Source: Solirubrobacterales bacterium
GTDB taxonomy: Bacteria; Actinomycetota; Thermoleophilia; Solirubrobacterales; 70-9
Reading direction: 5' to 3'
Assembly (NCBI GenBank): GCA_021155855.1
Contig: JAJNAZ010000014.1
Span: 24,359 to 88,358 of the forward strand
Length of the DNA: 64,000 nucleotides
Shown here: in pieces, positions 18,882 through 27,529 of the stretch
How the letters are laid out: each line of letters begins with the position of its first letter
How positions within the stretch are numbered: position 1 is the first letter of the stretch
Made by a program: the position numbers and the translations under genes
Notes under the pieces: model-generated
What the model saw: the letters and a program-made list of their open reading frames with translations, nothing else
Told to the model about the DNA's origin: nothing
Database searches by the model: none

Positions 18882-19534
18882 TGGGCCGGCTCGCGCTGGT
18901 CGCCGGGAGCTCGCTGCGCGACGCGGCACTTCCCGAGGGCGACTGGGAGCGGCTCCAACGCCACGGCGAGACGGCGGCCTACGTGCTGCCGCATCGCATC
19001 GACCACGTCGCGAACATGCGCGCGCTCGCTGACGCCGGTTGCGACCGGGTGCTCGCGCTGGGCTCGGTGGGCGGGCTGAGGCCGGAGCTCGGCCCCGGGA
19101 CCTTCGTCTGTCCGGACGACTTCATCGCCCTCGACGCCGAGCCGCTGACCGGGCGCGAGGGCGTCGCCGCACATCGGGTTCCCGGCTTCGATTCCGGTTG
19201 GCGAGCCCGGGTCGTGGCCGCGTTCGCCGAGGTGGGCGCCGGCGCGCCTCGCGACCGCGGGGTCTACTGGCAGTCGCGGGGCCCGCGCCTCGAGACGCCC
19301 GCGGAGATCCGTTTCATAGCCCGGCACGCCGACGTGATCGGGATGACGATCGCGTCGGAGTCGGTGATCGCCGGCGACCTGGGTCTCAGCTATGCTGCGG
19401 TCTGCGTCGTCGACAACCTCGCCAACGGGGTTGGGGACCGGGAGCTGACGATCGCCGAGCTCGAGCGTGGCCGGGAGCGCAACCGCGCCCTCCTGGTCGA
19501 GGCGCTGTCCGGGGTATTGCCGGCCCTGAGTTAG
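18881..19534 (+). CDS. MTAP/PNP-family nucleoside phosphorylase (possible methylthioinosine phosphorylase)
   Basis: 217 residues from a GTG sharing one base with the upstream stop. The block YWQSRGPRLETPAEIRFIA followed by DVIGMTIASESVIAGDLGL is the signature of the MTAP branch of purine nucleoside phosphorylases (methionine and phosphate/ribose contacts). The base-binding loop reads VDNLANG instead of the TDYD-type Asp loop of adenine-specific MTAP, compatible with a 6-oxopurine substrate. At 217 residues it is somewhat short for the family. The next gene encodes an MTA/SAH-type deaminase, so deamination to methylthioinosine followed by phosphorolysis is the likely route. Confidence 0.8.
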   Translation: MGRLALVAGSSLRDAALPEGDWERLQRHGETAAYVLPHRIDHVANMRALADAGCDRVLALGSVGGLRPELGPGTFVCPDDFIALDAEPLTGREGVAAHRVPGFDSGWRARVVAAFAEVGAGAPRDRGVYWQSRGPRLETPAEIRFIARHADVIGMTIASESVIAGDLGLSYAAVCVVDNLANGVGDRELTIAELERGRERNRALLVEALSGVLPALS

Positions 19535-19566
19535 GGACACTGCGGACGCTCGGTTAGATTTCGGTG

Positions 19567-20826
19567 ATGGCGCTTGCGATTACCGGGGCTCGGCTGAACG
19601 GTGAGCAGGTGTGCCTGCGGACCGCCGATGGTCTGATCGAGGAGCTCGGCGCCGGGGTCGAGCCACGGGCGGACGACGACCGGATAGACGCCACCGGGCT
19701 GGCGCTGATCCCGGGGCTCGTCAACGCCCACACCCACGCGGCAATGACGCTATTTCGCGGCTACGCCGATGACCTGCCGCTGATGGAGTGGCTGGAGCAG
19801 CACATCTGGCCGGCCGAGCGGCGGCTCGAGGCCGACGACGTCTATTGGGGAACACGCCTGGCGTGCCTGGAGATGGCGCGCGCGGGCACGATCCGCTTCT
19901 GGGACATGTACTGGAAGCAGGCGGCAACCGCTCGGGCGGTTAAGGACGCGGGCATGCGCGCGATCGTCGGCGCGCCGCTGATCGACGGCAAGGACCCCGA
20001 CCAGGCCCCGAGGTTGTTGGCCAAGGCGAGGCGGACGATCGAGGAGATCGAGGAGGCGGGGCAGGGAGCGGTGCGCCCGGCGCTCGCCCCGCACGCGATC
20101 TACACGGTCTCCGAGCCCTCGCTGCGCGGCATCGCCGAGATCTCCGCGGAGCGCGACGTGCCGGTCGAGATCCATCTCTCCGAGACCGAGCAGGAGGTGA
20201 CCGACTGCATCGCCGAGACCGGGCTGCGACCTGCCCAGTACCTCGACCGGACCGGTCTCTTGGGTCCCCGCACCGTGCTCGCCCACTGCGTGTGGCTCGA
20301 CCAGGCCGAGATCGAGCTGATCGTCGAGCGGGGCGCGACAATGGTCACCAACCCGGTCGCCAACCTGAAGCTGGCGGTCGGTGGGGTGTTTCCCTATGCG
20401 GCGGCCCGCGCCGCCGGTGCCGAGATCGCGCTCGGCACCGACGGTGCCGGCTCGAACAACTCGCTCGACATGCTCGACGACGTGAAGGCGTTCGCCCTGA
20501 TTCAGAAGCACGTCGCCGCCGACCCCGCTGCGGTCACGGCGGCCGAGGCCTGGGAGATCGCAACCGGGCAGCGCGCCGAGCTGGTCGGCGGCGGGCCGCT
20601 CGCCGCCGGGGCGCCCGCCGATTTCGCGCTCGCCCGCCTGGACGCGCCCTCGCTCGCGCTCGGCGAGCTCGACGCCGGCCTCGTCTACGCCGCCGATGCC
20701 TCGGCGATCAGGATGACCGTGGTCGCCGGCCGAGTCGTCTATCGCCAGGGCGATCGCGCCGAGCTCGACGAGGTGCTCGCCCACGCCCGAGAGCAGGCCG
20801 CTCGGTTGGGGCTCGTTCGCAGCTAG
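19567..20826 (+). CDS. MTA/SAH-type adenosine deaminase (amidohydrolase)
   Basis: 419 residues from ATG 19567 (GTG at 19564 also possible). Amidohydrolase barrel with metal ligands in NAHTHAAMTLFRGYADDLPL (His-x-His), a second-site His in LAPHAIYT and HLSETEQE, HCVWL, and the catalytic Asp in LGTDGAGSNNSLDM. These match 5'-methylthioadenosine/S-adenosylhomocysteine deaminases (MtaD/DadD group). Product inosine nucleosides would feed the phosphorylase encoded just upstream. It converges with the nicotinamidase gene, the two stops overlapping by 4 nt. Confidence 0.9.
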   Translation: MALAITGARLNGEQVCLRTADGLIEELGAGVEPRADDDRIDATGLALIPGLVNAHTHAAMTLFRGYADDLPLMEWLEQHIWPAERRLEADDVYWGTRLACLEMARAGTIRFWDMYWKQAATARAVKDAGMRAIVGAPLIDGKDPDQAPRLLAKARRTIEEIEEAGQGAVRPALAPHAIYTVSEPSLRGIAEISAERDVPVEIHLSETEQEVTDCIAETGLRPAQYLDRTGLLGPRTVLAHCVWLDQAEIELIVERGATMVTNPVANLKLAVGGVFPYAAARAAGAEIALGTDGAGSNNSLDMLDDVKAFALIQKHVAADPAAVTAAEAWEIATGQRAELVGGGPLAAGAPADFALARLDAPSLALGELDAGLVYAADASAIRMTVVAGRVVYRQGDRAELDEVLAHAREQAARLGLVRS

Positions 20827-21386
20827 CGGGTGCCCGCGAGCAGCTCGGCGGAGTCCGCCACGCTTGCGCCGGCCGCCCGCATCTCCTCGATCGCCCGATC
20901 GCCGTCGCCCTCGCTTACCTCGACGGCGCGAATCGCATCGCTGACGACCGTGACCTCGAAACCCTCCGAGCAGGCGTCGATCGCCGACGCCCGCACGCAG
21001 TAGTCGGTTGCCAGCCCGCAGACATAGACCTCACTGACGTCGCGGTCGCGCATGATCCGGGCCAGATCGGAGTTCTCGAACCCCGAGTAGCCCTCGTCGT
21101 CGCGCGCACGGCCGACGTCGACGACCGCCTCGAGGGCGATCTCGTCCATCGCCGGGTGAAACTGCGCTCCGGGCGTGTCGCGGACGCAGTGCACGGGCCA
21201 GGGCCCGCCCTCGGTCTCGAACGAGGCGTGGTCGGGCGGGTGCCAGTCGCGCGTTGCGACGACGACATCGACCCGGTCCGCGAGCCGCTTGATCGGTTCC
21301 GCGATCTGATCGCCGCCGGCGACGGCGAGCGCACCCCCCGGGGTGAAGTCGTTTTGGAAATCGATGATCAGTAGTGCTCTCGCCAC
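20823..21386 (-). CDS. pncA: Nicotinamidase / isochorismatase-family hydrolase
   Basis: 187 residues. Isochorismatase fold: LLIIDFQNDFTPGGAL gives the catalytic Asp (about residue 9), ATRDWHPPDHASF the metal-binding Asp/His region, and VYVCGLATDYCVRASAIDA the nucleophilic Cys (about residue 131). With Asp, Lys/Arg and Cys present, this fits nicotinamidase, which converts nicotinamide to nicotinate for NAD salvage. The gene is 43 nt downstream of the acetoacetyl-CoA synthetase gene on the minus strand. Confidence 0.88.
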   Translation of the reverse strand: MARALLIIDFQNDFTPGGALAVAGGDQIAEPIKRLADRVDVVVATRDWHPPDHASFETEGGPWPVHCVRDTPGAQFHPAMDEIALEAVVDVGRARDDEGYSGFENSDLARIMRDRDVSEVYVCGLATDYCVRASAIDACSEGFEVTVVSDAIRAVEVSEGDGDRAIEEMRAAGASVADSAELLAGTR

Positions 21387-21429
21387 GCCGTCCAGCGTAC
21401 TCGCCCCCGGTTGCCCCTCCGTGCCCGTC

Positions 21430-23433
21430 CTAGGTCGGCGCGGCGAGCTTGGCTGACAGCTCGACGAACCAGTCGAGCGCCGCGGGGTTCGCGAGCGAGT
21501 CGCGGGAGGCCGCCTGCTCGGGCGGGGTGCCCATCAGGATCCGCTTCACCGGCACCTCGAGCACCTTCCCGGAGAGGGTTCGCGGGACCTCGGCGATCGC
21601 GAACACCTCGTCCGGCACGTGGCGGGGCGAGCACTGCTCGCGGACCCGGCGCGCGAGCTCCGACCTGAGCTCGTCATCGAGCTCGACGCCCTCGCGCAGG
21701 ACCACGAATAGCGGCATCCAGCCCTCCGTGCCGGGCCGCGGCAGATCGACGACGAGGGCGTCGGTGACCTCGCCCACCGACGCCACGGCGCGGTAGATCT
21801 CGCTCGTGCCCATCCGTACCCCGGAGCGATTGATTGTCGAGTCCGAGCGCCCGTAGATGATCGCGGTGCCGCGTGAGGTGATCTCGATCCAATCGCCGTG
21901 GCGCCAGATGCCCGGGTACATCTCGAAGTAGGAGGCCCGGTAGCGCGAACCGTCTTCATCGCCCCAGAGGAAGACCGGCATCGAGGGCAGCGGCTCGGTG
22001 AGCACCAGCTCGCCGACCTCGTCGACGACCGAGTTGCCGTCCTCGTCGAAGGCCTCGACTGCGCAGCCGAGCGACCGACCCTGGAGCTCGCCCCGATAGA
22101 CGGGGAGGATCGGCACCCCACCGACGAACGCGGTGCAGACGTCGGTACCGCCGGAGGTCGAGAACAGCCAGGTGTCGGCGCCGACGTGGTCGTAGATCCA
22201 CTGAAAGCCCTCGGGTGCGAGCGGCGAACCAGTCGAGCCGACCGCGCGCAGCGCCGAGAGCTCGCGGCCGACTCCGGGCTCGACCTCGGCCTTCATGCAG
22301 GCCGCGACGTAGCTGGCACTGGTCCCGAAGCAGGTGATCCCGGCGCGGTCGGCGAGCTCCCAGAGGACGCCCATGTCGGGATGGCCCGGGCTGCCGTCGT
22401 AGAGCACGATCGAGGCCTCCGTGAGCAGGACGCCGACGAGGAAGTTCCACATCATCCAGCCGGTGGTCGTGAACCAGAAGACGCGGTCGGACTCCTGCGC
22501 GTCGAGGTGGAGGGTGAGCTTCTTCAGCTGCTCGACCAGGATCCCGCCGTGTCCGTGGACGATCGCCTTCGGCAGGCCGGTGGTGCCCGAGGAGTACAGC
22601 ACCCAGAGCGGGTGGTCGAAGCCCACCTGCTCGAAGGCGATCTCACCCGGCTCGCCTGAGGCCAGCAGCGCATCCCAGGTGGTCGGGTTGCGAAGCACGG
22701 TGCGGTCGGGGTCGGGGGCGAGGTACGGCAGCACGACCGTGTGAGAGACGGTCGGCAGCTCGGCGAGCAGGGCGCCGACCACGTCGGTGCGGTCGAAGTC
22801 GCGCCCGTTGTAGCGGTAGCCGTCGACGCAGAAGAGCACCTTGGGCTCGATCTGGGCGAAACGGTCGACGACGCTCCCGGCGCCGAAGTCGGGCGAGCAG
22901 CTGGACCAGCTCGCGCCGATCGACGCGGTGGCGAGAAAGGCGATCAGGGTCTCTGGGACGTTCGGCATGTAGGCGACGACCCGGTCCCCAGGCTCGACCC
23001 CGAGCGCGCGCAGTGCCGAGGCGCAGCGGGCGACGCGCTCGCGCAGCTCGCCCCAGGTGAGCGAGTCGAGCTCGCGCAGCTCGGAGGCGTGCTGAACCGC
23101 GAGCCGCTCGGCGGGCTTGTCGGCGAGCAGGTTCTCGGCGTAGTTGAGCCGCGCGCCCGCAAACCATTCGGCGCCGGGCATCTCGCGGCCGGCGAGCACG
23201 CGCTCGTACGGCGTCGAAGCCCGGACGCCGAAGAACTCCCAGATCGAGGCCCAGAAGTCCTCGAGCTCGTCGGTCGACCACCGCCACAGCGCGGGGTAGT
23301 CGCCGTCAAAGTCGAGCCCCCGCGCCTCTTCGAGCCACCGCATGTAGCGGGTCAGGTTCGACCGCTCGACGGTCTGCGCCGAGGGAGTCCAGAGCAGGTC
23401 GCCTCGCTTGGCGGACGCGGTCGGCTGGCTCAC
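21430..23433 (-). CDS. Acetoacetate-CoA ligase
   Basis: 667 residues, family-typical length. ANL-superfamily adenylating enzyme: an N-terminal ACAS segment with YMRWLEEARGLDFDGDY, the AMP-binding P-loop YSSGTTGLPKAIVHGHGG (about residue 275), a YGRSD A8-like motif near residue 520, and RTLSGKVLEVPVKRIL carrying the C-terminal catalytic Lys. It activates acetoacetate with ATP and CoA, thereby recovering the product of HMG-CoA lyase encoded 9 kb upstream. Start is ATG at 23433, 14 nt from the M28 peptidase gene. Confidence 0.95.
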   Translation of the reverse strand: MSQPTASAKRGDLLWTPSAQTVERSNLTRYMRWLEEARGLDFDGDYPALWRWSTDELEDFWASIWEFFGVRASTPYERVLAGREMPGAEWFAGARLNYAENLLADKPAERLAVQHASELRELDSLTWGELRERVARCASALRALGVEPGDRVVAYMPNVPETLIAFLATASIGASWSSCSPDFGAGSVVDRFAQIEPKVLFCVDGYRYNGRDFDRTDVVGALLAELPTVSHTVVLPYLAPDPDRTVLRNPTTWDALLASGEPGEIAFEQVGFDHPLWVLYSSGTTGLPKAIVHGHGGILVEQLKKLTLHLDAQESDRVFWFTTTGWMMWNFLVGVLLTEASIVLYDGSPGHPDMGVLWELADRAGITCFGTSASYVAACMKAEVEPGVGRELSALRAVGSTGSPLAPEGFQWIYDHVGADTWLFSTSGGTDVCTAFVGGVPILPVYRGELQGRSLGCAVEAFDEDGNSVVDEVGELVLTEPLPSMPVFLWGDEDGSRYRASYFEMYPGIWRHGDWIEITSRGTAIIYGRSDSTINRSGVRMGTSEIYRAVASVGEVTDALVVDLPRPGTEGWMPLFVVLREGVELDDELRSELARRVREQCSPRHVPDEVFAIAEVPRTLSGKVLEVPVKRILMGTPPEQAASRDSLANPAALDWFVELSAKLAAPT

Positions 23434-23446
23434 GGGCCCGTTTCTA

Positions 23447-24715
23447 TCACCGCTCCGACGCCGCGACCCGGGCTCGCGGCCGCGGGGACGTCTTCCGCTC
23501 GCCGCCGGCCCGCCGGCCGACGTCGTCGTCGAGCCGGCGGATCAGCTCGAGCGCGAACCCGTGCGCGCGGTCGAGCGCAGCCGGATCGATCGCCCCGGGG
23601 ACGTCGCCCGCGGCGTGGTGATTGGCCGGCAGCAGCGCGCCCCGCTCCAGGCAGGTGATCGTCGTAGCCGGGATTCGCGCGAGGCGTGCCTGCAGCGCGT
23701 CGGTGGCGAACCCGTGTCGCAGGGGCGAGGCGCCGAACCGGTCCGCGCCCTCGGCGTCGGCCTCGGCGATCGCGGCGCAGAGCTCGGTCAGCCGCGAGTC
23801 GAGCGCATATGTGACAGCCGGGCCCTCACCGATCGCAAAGCGGACCTTCCCGGTGCCGACCGAATCGAGGTTGAGGACGTAGGTCGACGACCCGTCGAGC
23901 TGCCGCTTGTGGCTGCGTATGAACGAGCGCATGCCCTGCATCAGACACTCCTCGCCACCGGTGAGCACGACCCAGACGTCGAGTTGCGATGGCTGTTCGG
24001 CCTCGAGCTCATCGGCGAGAGACAGCGCCACGGCGACCCCCGAGGCGTTGTCGTTGGCCCCGGGCACGACGTCGGAGAGGGCGATGTCGACGAGGGCGAA
24101 CAGGGCGACGAGGAGGACGAGGGTGGGGGGGAGCTGGAACAGCGAGATCAGGTCTGAATCGACCCCTGCGGCACGGATCGCGAGCACCGGCACCAAGATG
24201 GCCAGCGACCAGAAGAGCATCCGGGAAGGGCTGAGCACGAATGGCACCGCGTTCGCCACCCGAGCGAAGAGCCGGGTGGTTACCGGCGAGTAGACGGCGC
24301 CGGTTCTCGCGGCGTCGAGATGGGCGGTGATCACCACGCGGGCGGGGGCCTCGGCCCGCTTACCCCTCGAGACGACGTTCTGAGAGGCGCGGCGGAAGAA
24401 CAGTCGACGGATCAGGTACAGACGCGCGTTGAGGTCGAGGTACATCGACGTGGTTGCGAGCAGCGACAGCGCGAAGCCGAGGACCGGTAGCTCGATCGCG
24501 ACCAGGCTGCCGGCGAGACCGAGCGCACAATGGGCGGCGGAGATGAGGCCGACCTGGGGGTGGACGTGGATCGGTTCGACCTCCACCCGCCGGCCGCTCT
24601 CCCCTAGCCGTTCGGCCATCCGGTCGGCGGCGCGCCGCTCGGCGTCGGTTCCGGTGAGCCGGCGCTCGAACGAGCACAGCTCGCGAATGATCTCCATGCG
24701 CCCGTCGGCGTCCAC
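23447..24715 (-). CDS. Membrane-anchored M28-family metallopeptidase
   Basis: About 422 residues from GTG 24715; TTG 24760 and ATG 24697 are in-frame alternatives, and the TTG is disfavoured because it lies 4 nt from a divergent tRNA. Three hydrophobic segments (about residues 60-100, 175-200 and 205-235) anchor it. The M28 zinc site is recognisable: ITAHLDAARTG (His), GANDNASGVAVAL (bridging Asp), TGGEECLMQG (catalytic Glu-Glu), NLDSVGTGK, and LPANHHAAGDVPG (final His). It probably cleaves peptides at the membrane surface. The membrane segments interrupt the usual soluble aminopeptidase layout. Confidence 0.87.
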   Translation of the reverse strand: MDADGRMEIIRELCSFERRLTGTDAERRAADRMAERLGESGRRVEVEPIHVHPQVGLISAAHCALGLAGSLVAIELPVLGFALSLLATTSMYLDLNARLYLIRRLFFRRASQNVVSRGKRAEAPARVVITAHLDAARTGAVYSPVTTRLFARVANAVPFVLSPSRMLFWSLAILVPVLAIRAAGVDSDLISLFQLPPTLVLLVALFALVDIALSDVVPGANDNASGVAVALSLADELEAEQPSQLDVWVVLTGGEECLMQGMRSFIRSHKRQLDGSSTYVLNLDSVGTGKVRFAIGEGPAVTYALDSRLTELCAAIAEADAEGADRFGASPLRHGFATDALQARLARIPATTITCLERGALLPANHHAAGDVPGAIDPAALDRAHGFALELIRRLDDDVGRRAGGERKTSPRPRARVAASER

Positions 24716-24763
24716 GAGCGGGGGATTATCCCTGCGACCGAAGCTATCGTTCGTTGACAACCA

Positions 24764-24847
24764 GCCGGAGTGGAGGAATCGGCAGACTCGCGGCGCTCAA
24801 AACGCCGTGCCCTTCGGGGCGTGTGGGTTCGAATCCCACCTCCGGCA
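24764..24847 (+). tRNA. tRNA-Leu (anticodon CAA)
   Basis: Acceptor GCCGGAG pairs with CTCCGGC, followed by discriminator A. The anticodon loop CTCAAAA between CGGCG and CGCCG gives CAA. A long variable arm (GTGCCCTTCGGGGCGT) is typical of leucine tRNAs, and the T-loop is GTTCGAATC. CCA is not encoded. The start codon of the next gene begins 3 nt beyond the discriminator. Confidence 0.97.
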
Positions 24848-24850
24848 TGA

Positions 24851-25543
24851 ATGTGTGGCCGCTATACGCTCACAAACCCCGACCCCGCGCGGTTGCGGGG
24901 GCGCTTCGACATCCTCGAGTCGATCGAGGTCAAGGACGAGCCGCGCTTCAACATCGCGCCGACCGACCCGGTGCTGGCGGTGCGCCGGTTCGGTGACGTC
25001 CGCGACCTCGGCCGGCTGCGCTGGGGGCTGGTGCCGGGCGTGTGGGCGGAGAAGAAGGGCCAGCGGCCGTTGATCAATGCCCGGGTCGAGACGTTGGCGA
25101 CGCAAGCGGCGTTCGCCGACTCGTTTCGCGAGCGTCGCTGCCTGATCCCCGCCGACGGCTTCTACGAGTGGCTCAGCGACGAGCGGGGCAAGCGCCCGCT
25201 CTGGTTCAGCCGGCCCGACGGCCACCTGTTCGCATTCGCCGGGATCTGGGCGGAACTGCGGCGCCGAGGAAGCGACGAGGTGCTGCACAGCTGCGCGATC
25301 GTCACCTGTCCGCCCAACGGGCTGATGCGACCGATCCATGACCGGATGCCGGTGATCCTCGATCCCGCCGCCGAGAGCGACTGGCTGGACCCCGACCGCG
25401 CCCCCGGCGATCTGCTCGAGCTGCTCGTCCCGGCGCCCGACGACGCCCTGGTCACGCGTGATGTCTCCGACTTGGTCAACAATGTGCGCGAGGACGGCCC
25501 GGCGCTGATCGAGCCCCGCGAGGAGCAGGGCGCGCTGTTCTAG
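24851..25543 (+). CDS. SOS-response-associated peptidase, YedK/HMCES family
   Basis: 230 residues, normal for the family. The protein starts MCGRYTL, which places the invariant Cys at position 2 after Met removal; this Cys forms a thiazolidine link to abasic sites in single-stranded DNA. Other active-site segments are RFNIAPT, LRWGLVPGW-like LRWGLVPGVW, INARVET, CLIPADGFYEW (Glu) and PIHDRMPVIL (His). It protects replication forks from abasic-site damage. The start ATG is only 3 nt after the tRNA-Leu discriminator, so a normal untranslated leader is missing unless the transcript reads through the tRNA. Confidence 0.94.
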   Translation: MCGRYTLTNPDPARLRGRFDILESIEVKDEPRFNIAPTDPVLAVRRFGDVRDLGRLRWGLVPGVWAEKKGQRPLINARVETLATQAAFADSFRERRCLIPADGFYEWLSDERGKRPLWFSRPDGHLFAFAGIWAELRRRGSDEVLHSCAIVTCPPNGLMRPIHDRMPVILDPAAESDWLDPDRAPGDLLELLVPAPDDALVTRDVSDLVNNVREDGPALIEPREEQGALF

Positions 25544-25555
25544 TGAGCGCCGGCC

Positions 25556-26092
25556 TCAGGCGGGCGCGGGGGCGGCGCCGCTGCGCTCGCCCTCGCCGTG
25601 GAGGGGCTGACCGCCGATCGGGCGCTCCTCCTCGACGTGCCATTCCTGGCTGAAGCCGATCATCGCGACGATCACCAGCAGCAGCTGCACGGGGACGACG
25701 ATCAGGGTCAAGAGACCGATCAGGTCCTCCGGCAGCGCCGGTGAGTCGAGGCCCTCCTTGTCGCGGGCGAACCACTCGGGCGCCGCGATCGCGGCGAAGA
25801 TCGCGAGGATGATCGCCAGCGCCGCGGCGACCGGCAGAATGCCACGGTTCCAGCGGGCGACGAGAAAGGCGAAGAGGACGTAGAGCGCGGCCCAGAGGAT
25901 GGTCATCACCGCCACGCTGGTGCCGAGCAGCCGCTCCCAGCCGCCGATCGTGATCACGAGCAACAGTCCGGCGCTGACCAGCAGGACGAACGCGATGACG
26001 ACCTTCATCGTCTTGCACTCGGCCTTCTCCCTGTTCGGACGCCAGAGCTCGTAGCCCGGGCGGGCTTCCGCAACCTGCATCGCCGCAAGCAT
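25556..26092 (-). CDS. Four-helix membrane protein of unknown function
   Basis: About 178 residues from ATG 26092 (ATG 26080 also possible). After a short polar N-terminus come four hydrophobic stretches: VVIAFVLLVSAGLLLVITIG, TSVAVMTILWAALYVLFAFL, GILPVAAALAIILAIFAAIA, and LIGLLTLIVVPVQLLLVIVA. The C-terminus is polar and Ala/Pro-rich. No family recognised. It converges with the yedK gene, 12 nt apart, and its 5' end faces a tRNA gene. Confidence 0.72.
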   Translation of the reverse strand: MLAAMQVAEARPGYELWRPNREKAECKTMKVVIAFVLLVSAGLLLVITIGGWERLLGTSVAVMTILWAALYVLFAFLVARWNRGILPVAAALAIILAIFAAIAAPEWFARDKEGLDSPALPEDLIGLLTLIVVPVQLLLVIVAMIGFSQEWHVEEERPIGGQPLHGEGERSGAAPAPA

Positions 26093-26177
26093 AAGCGCTC
26101 CGGCGCCCCCGCGCGACGGTCCAGCGGGCGTTTCTGGTCTCTGGATCGACGCGCCCACGACCGTACAATTCGACCGA

Positions 26178-26263
26178 GCGGGCGTGCTGGAATTTGGGTA
26201 GACAGGCCGGGTTTAGGTCCCGGTGCTCGCAAGAGCGTGGGGGTTCGAGTCCCTCCGCCCGCA
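26178..26263 (+). tRNA. tRNA-Leu (anticodon UAG)
   Basis: Acceptor GCGGGCG pairs with CGCCCGC, discriminator A. The anticodon loop TTTAGGT between CCGGG and CCCGG gives TAG. The long variable arm and GTTCGAGTC T-loop fit leucine tRNA. CCA is not encoded. Confidence 0.97.
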
Positions 26264-26339
26264 TCTCGTCGCTTCGGCCCGGCGGACGGCATCGGCCGTT
26301 GCGGCGATACGCTCGTGACCGTTCTACTCTGAGCATCCC

Positions 26340-26411
26340 GGGGGAGTGAGTTAATGGCTAGACGCGCGGTCTCCAAAACCGTGAATCCGGGTTCGAATCC
26401 CGGCTCCCCCG
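26340..26411 (+). tRNA. tRNA-Trp (anticodon CCA)
   Basis: Acceptor GGGGGAG pairs with CTCCCCC, discriminator G. Anticodon stem GCGGT/ACCGT with loop CTCCAAA gives CCA. T-arm CCGGG/CCCGG with loop TTCGAAT. CCA tail is not encoded. The D-arm is small. Confidence 0.95.
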
Positions 26412-26509
26412 CTTCCACCGACACGCCGGCCGGCCCGCAACTCACCGTGCCGACCCGGGTTTGAACGACCGGGCGCGCCGGCAGGGGCGCGCTCTTTCTT
26501 GCAGCGATC

Positions 26510-27130
26510 ATGACCAGGATGCAATCGGCTCGACGGCGAAAGCTGGTTGCGGCGGGCGCGCTCGCCGCGATCGGCGTCGCCCTGCTCGCGGCGATCGCGA
26601 TCGCCGTCCGGCCCGATTCCGGCGCGGCCGCGGCGGGCGGCGGCGTCGCCTGCGCCGGGGCCGGACAGCCGGCCGCCGACACAACCGCAAAGCAACTGCG
26701 GAAGTCGGTGCGCTGCCTGATCAACCACGAGCGCGCCGCGCACGGCCTCGGTGATGTGGTGCGAAGCGCGAGCCTGAAGCAGGTCGCCCAGGATCACAGC
26801 AAGGTGATGGCGAAGACCGACTGCCTCGCTCACAAGTGCCCCGGCGAAAACAAGCTCGAGACGCGGCTGCGCGACGCGGGCTACTTCGAGGGAGCGGAGA
26901 TGTGGAGGTTCGCCGAGAACACCGGCTGTGGGGTGAGCGCGAAGGCGATGGTGGCCAACTGGATGGCGACGAAGTTCCATCGCGTGAACATCGTCGAGCC
27001 CCAGTTTGACGAGCTTGGCGTCGGCGCCGTCCAGAAGCGGGTCAAGGGTCGTTGCGACGAGCACTACGCGACCTTCGCCGTTGTGCTCGGCTGGCGCGAC
27101 GCGAGCCCTTCCGGCGACCGGGGCGGCTGA
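26510..27130 (+). CDS. Secreted CAP/SCP-domain protein
   Basis: 206 residues. The N-terminus (MTRMQSARRRK, then a 22-residue hydrophobic stretch) is a signal peptide or anchor. The mature part is a compact CAP domain: RCLINHERAAHGLGDV (first helix), LKQVAQDHSKVMAKTD with the conserved His, FAENTGCGVSA (GEN-like motif), MVANWMATKFHRVNIVEPQF (second His), and a C-terminal strand FAVVLGWRD. Paired Cys residues suggest disulfides. CAP proteins act outside the cell; the molecular role in bacteria is mostly unknown. It sits alone between tRNA-Trp and tRNA-Gly. Confidence 0.88.
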   Translation: MTRMQSARRRKLVAAGALAAIGVALLAAIAIAVRPDSGAAAAGGGVACAGAGQPAADTTAKQLRKSVRCLINHERAAHGLGDVVRSASLKQVAQDHSKVMAKTDCLAHKCPGENKLETRLRDAGYFEGAEMWRFAENTGCGVSAKAMVANWMATKFHRVNIVEPQFDELGVGAVQKRVKGRCDEHYATFAVVLGWRDASPSGDRGG

Positions 27131-27228
27131 CCGAGCGATCCTCGGCTATCCGCTGGCCCCTGGACGTCGCCGGCGCCGCTCGGCGCATCGGTGAACTCCT
27201 TGCACGCCTTTATGATCGGACGGCATCG

Positions 27229-27299
27229 GCGGGCGTGGTGTAACGGTTGCACGTGAGCCTTCCAAGCTCAAAGCGCGGGTTCGATTCCCGTCGCCCGCT
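27229..27299 (+). tRNA. tRNA-Gly (anticodon UCC)
   Basis: Acceptor GCGGGCG pairs with CGCCCGC, discriminator T. Anticodon stem TGAGC/GCTCA with loop CTTCCAA gives TCC. T-arm GCGGG/CCCGT with loop TTCGATT. CCA not encoded. Confidence 0.96.
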
Positions 27300-27455
27300 T
27301 CGCACCAATCCTTCACTTTCCGGCGAGGATGGCGCGCGGATTCTCGTCGACGCACGGATGCGTGCTCAAGAACTCGAGCAGGTACCTGGTCCTCTCCGAG
27401 GCGAGCGCCTACTTCTGTCTCTCGGACGGAAGCTGGCGTAGACTCCGGTCCGGCT

Positions 27456-27529
27456 CGGGGCGTGGCGCAGTCTGGTAGCGCATCCGGCTGGGGGCCGGAA
27501 GGTCGCTGGTTCAAATCCAGTCGCCCCGA
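27456..27529 (+). tRNA. tRNA-Pro (anticodon GGG); apparent island integration site
   Basis: Acceptor CGGGGCG pairs with CGCCCCG, discriminator A. Anticodon stem TCCGG/CCGGA with loop CTGGGGG gives GGG. T-loop TTCAAAT. CCA not encoded. Its 3' half (27485-27531) is repeated in degenerate form at 50718-50765, as expected when an element inserts at a tRNA 3' end. Confidence 0.97.

Noticed and set aside
15360..18929. Very long minus-strand open frame (1,189 codons)
   Set aside because: It is fully antisense to GNAT, hydroxybutyryl-CoA dehydrogenase, DivIVA-like and carboxylase genes, all with clear family motifs. Long antisense frames are expected at this GC bias.
23989..24293. Plus-strand frames opposite the M28 peptidase
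   Set aside because: Arg/Ser/Thr-rich shadows with no ribosome sites; the antisense peptidase has all zinc ligands.
26005..26724. Minus-strand frame with GGGTRTPTLL-like and GFEPGF-like stretches
   Set aside because: These peptides are translations of tRNA-Leu and tRNA-Trp genes, a common gene-calling artefact.
27146..27514. Minus-strand frame with GDGNRTRALSLEGS stretch
   Set aside because: Translation of tRNA-Gly and tRNA-Pro sequences, not a protein gene.
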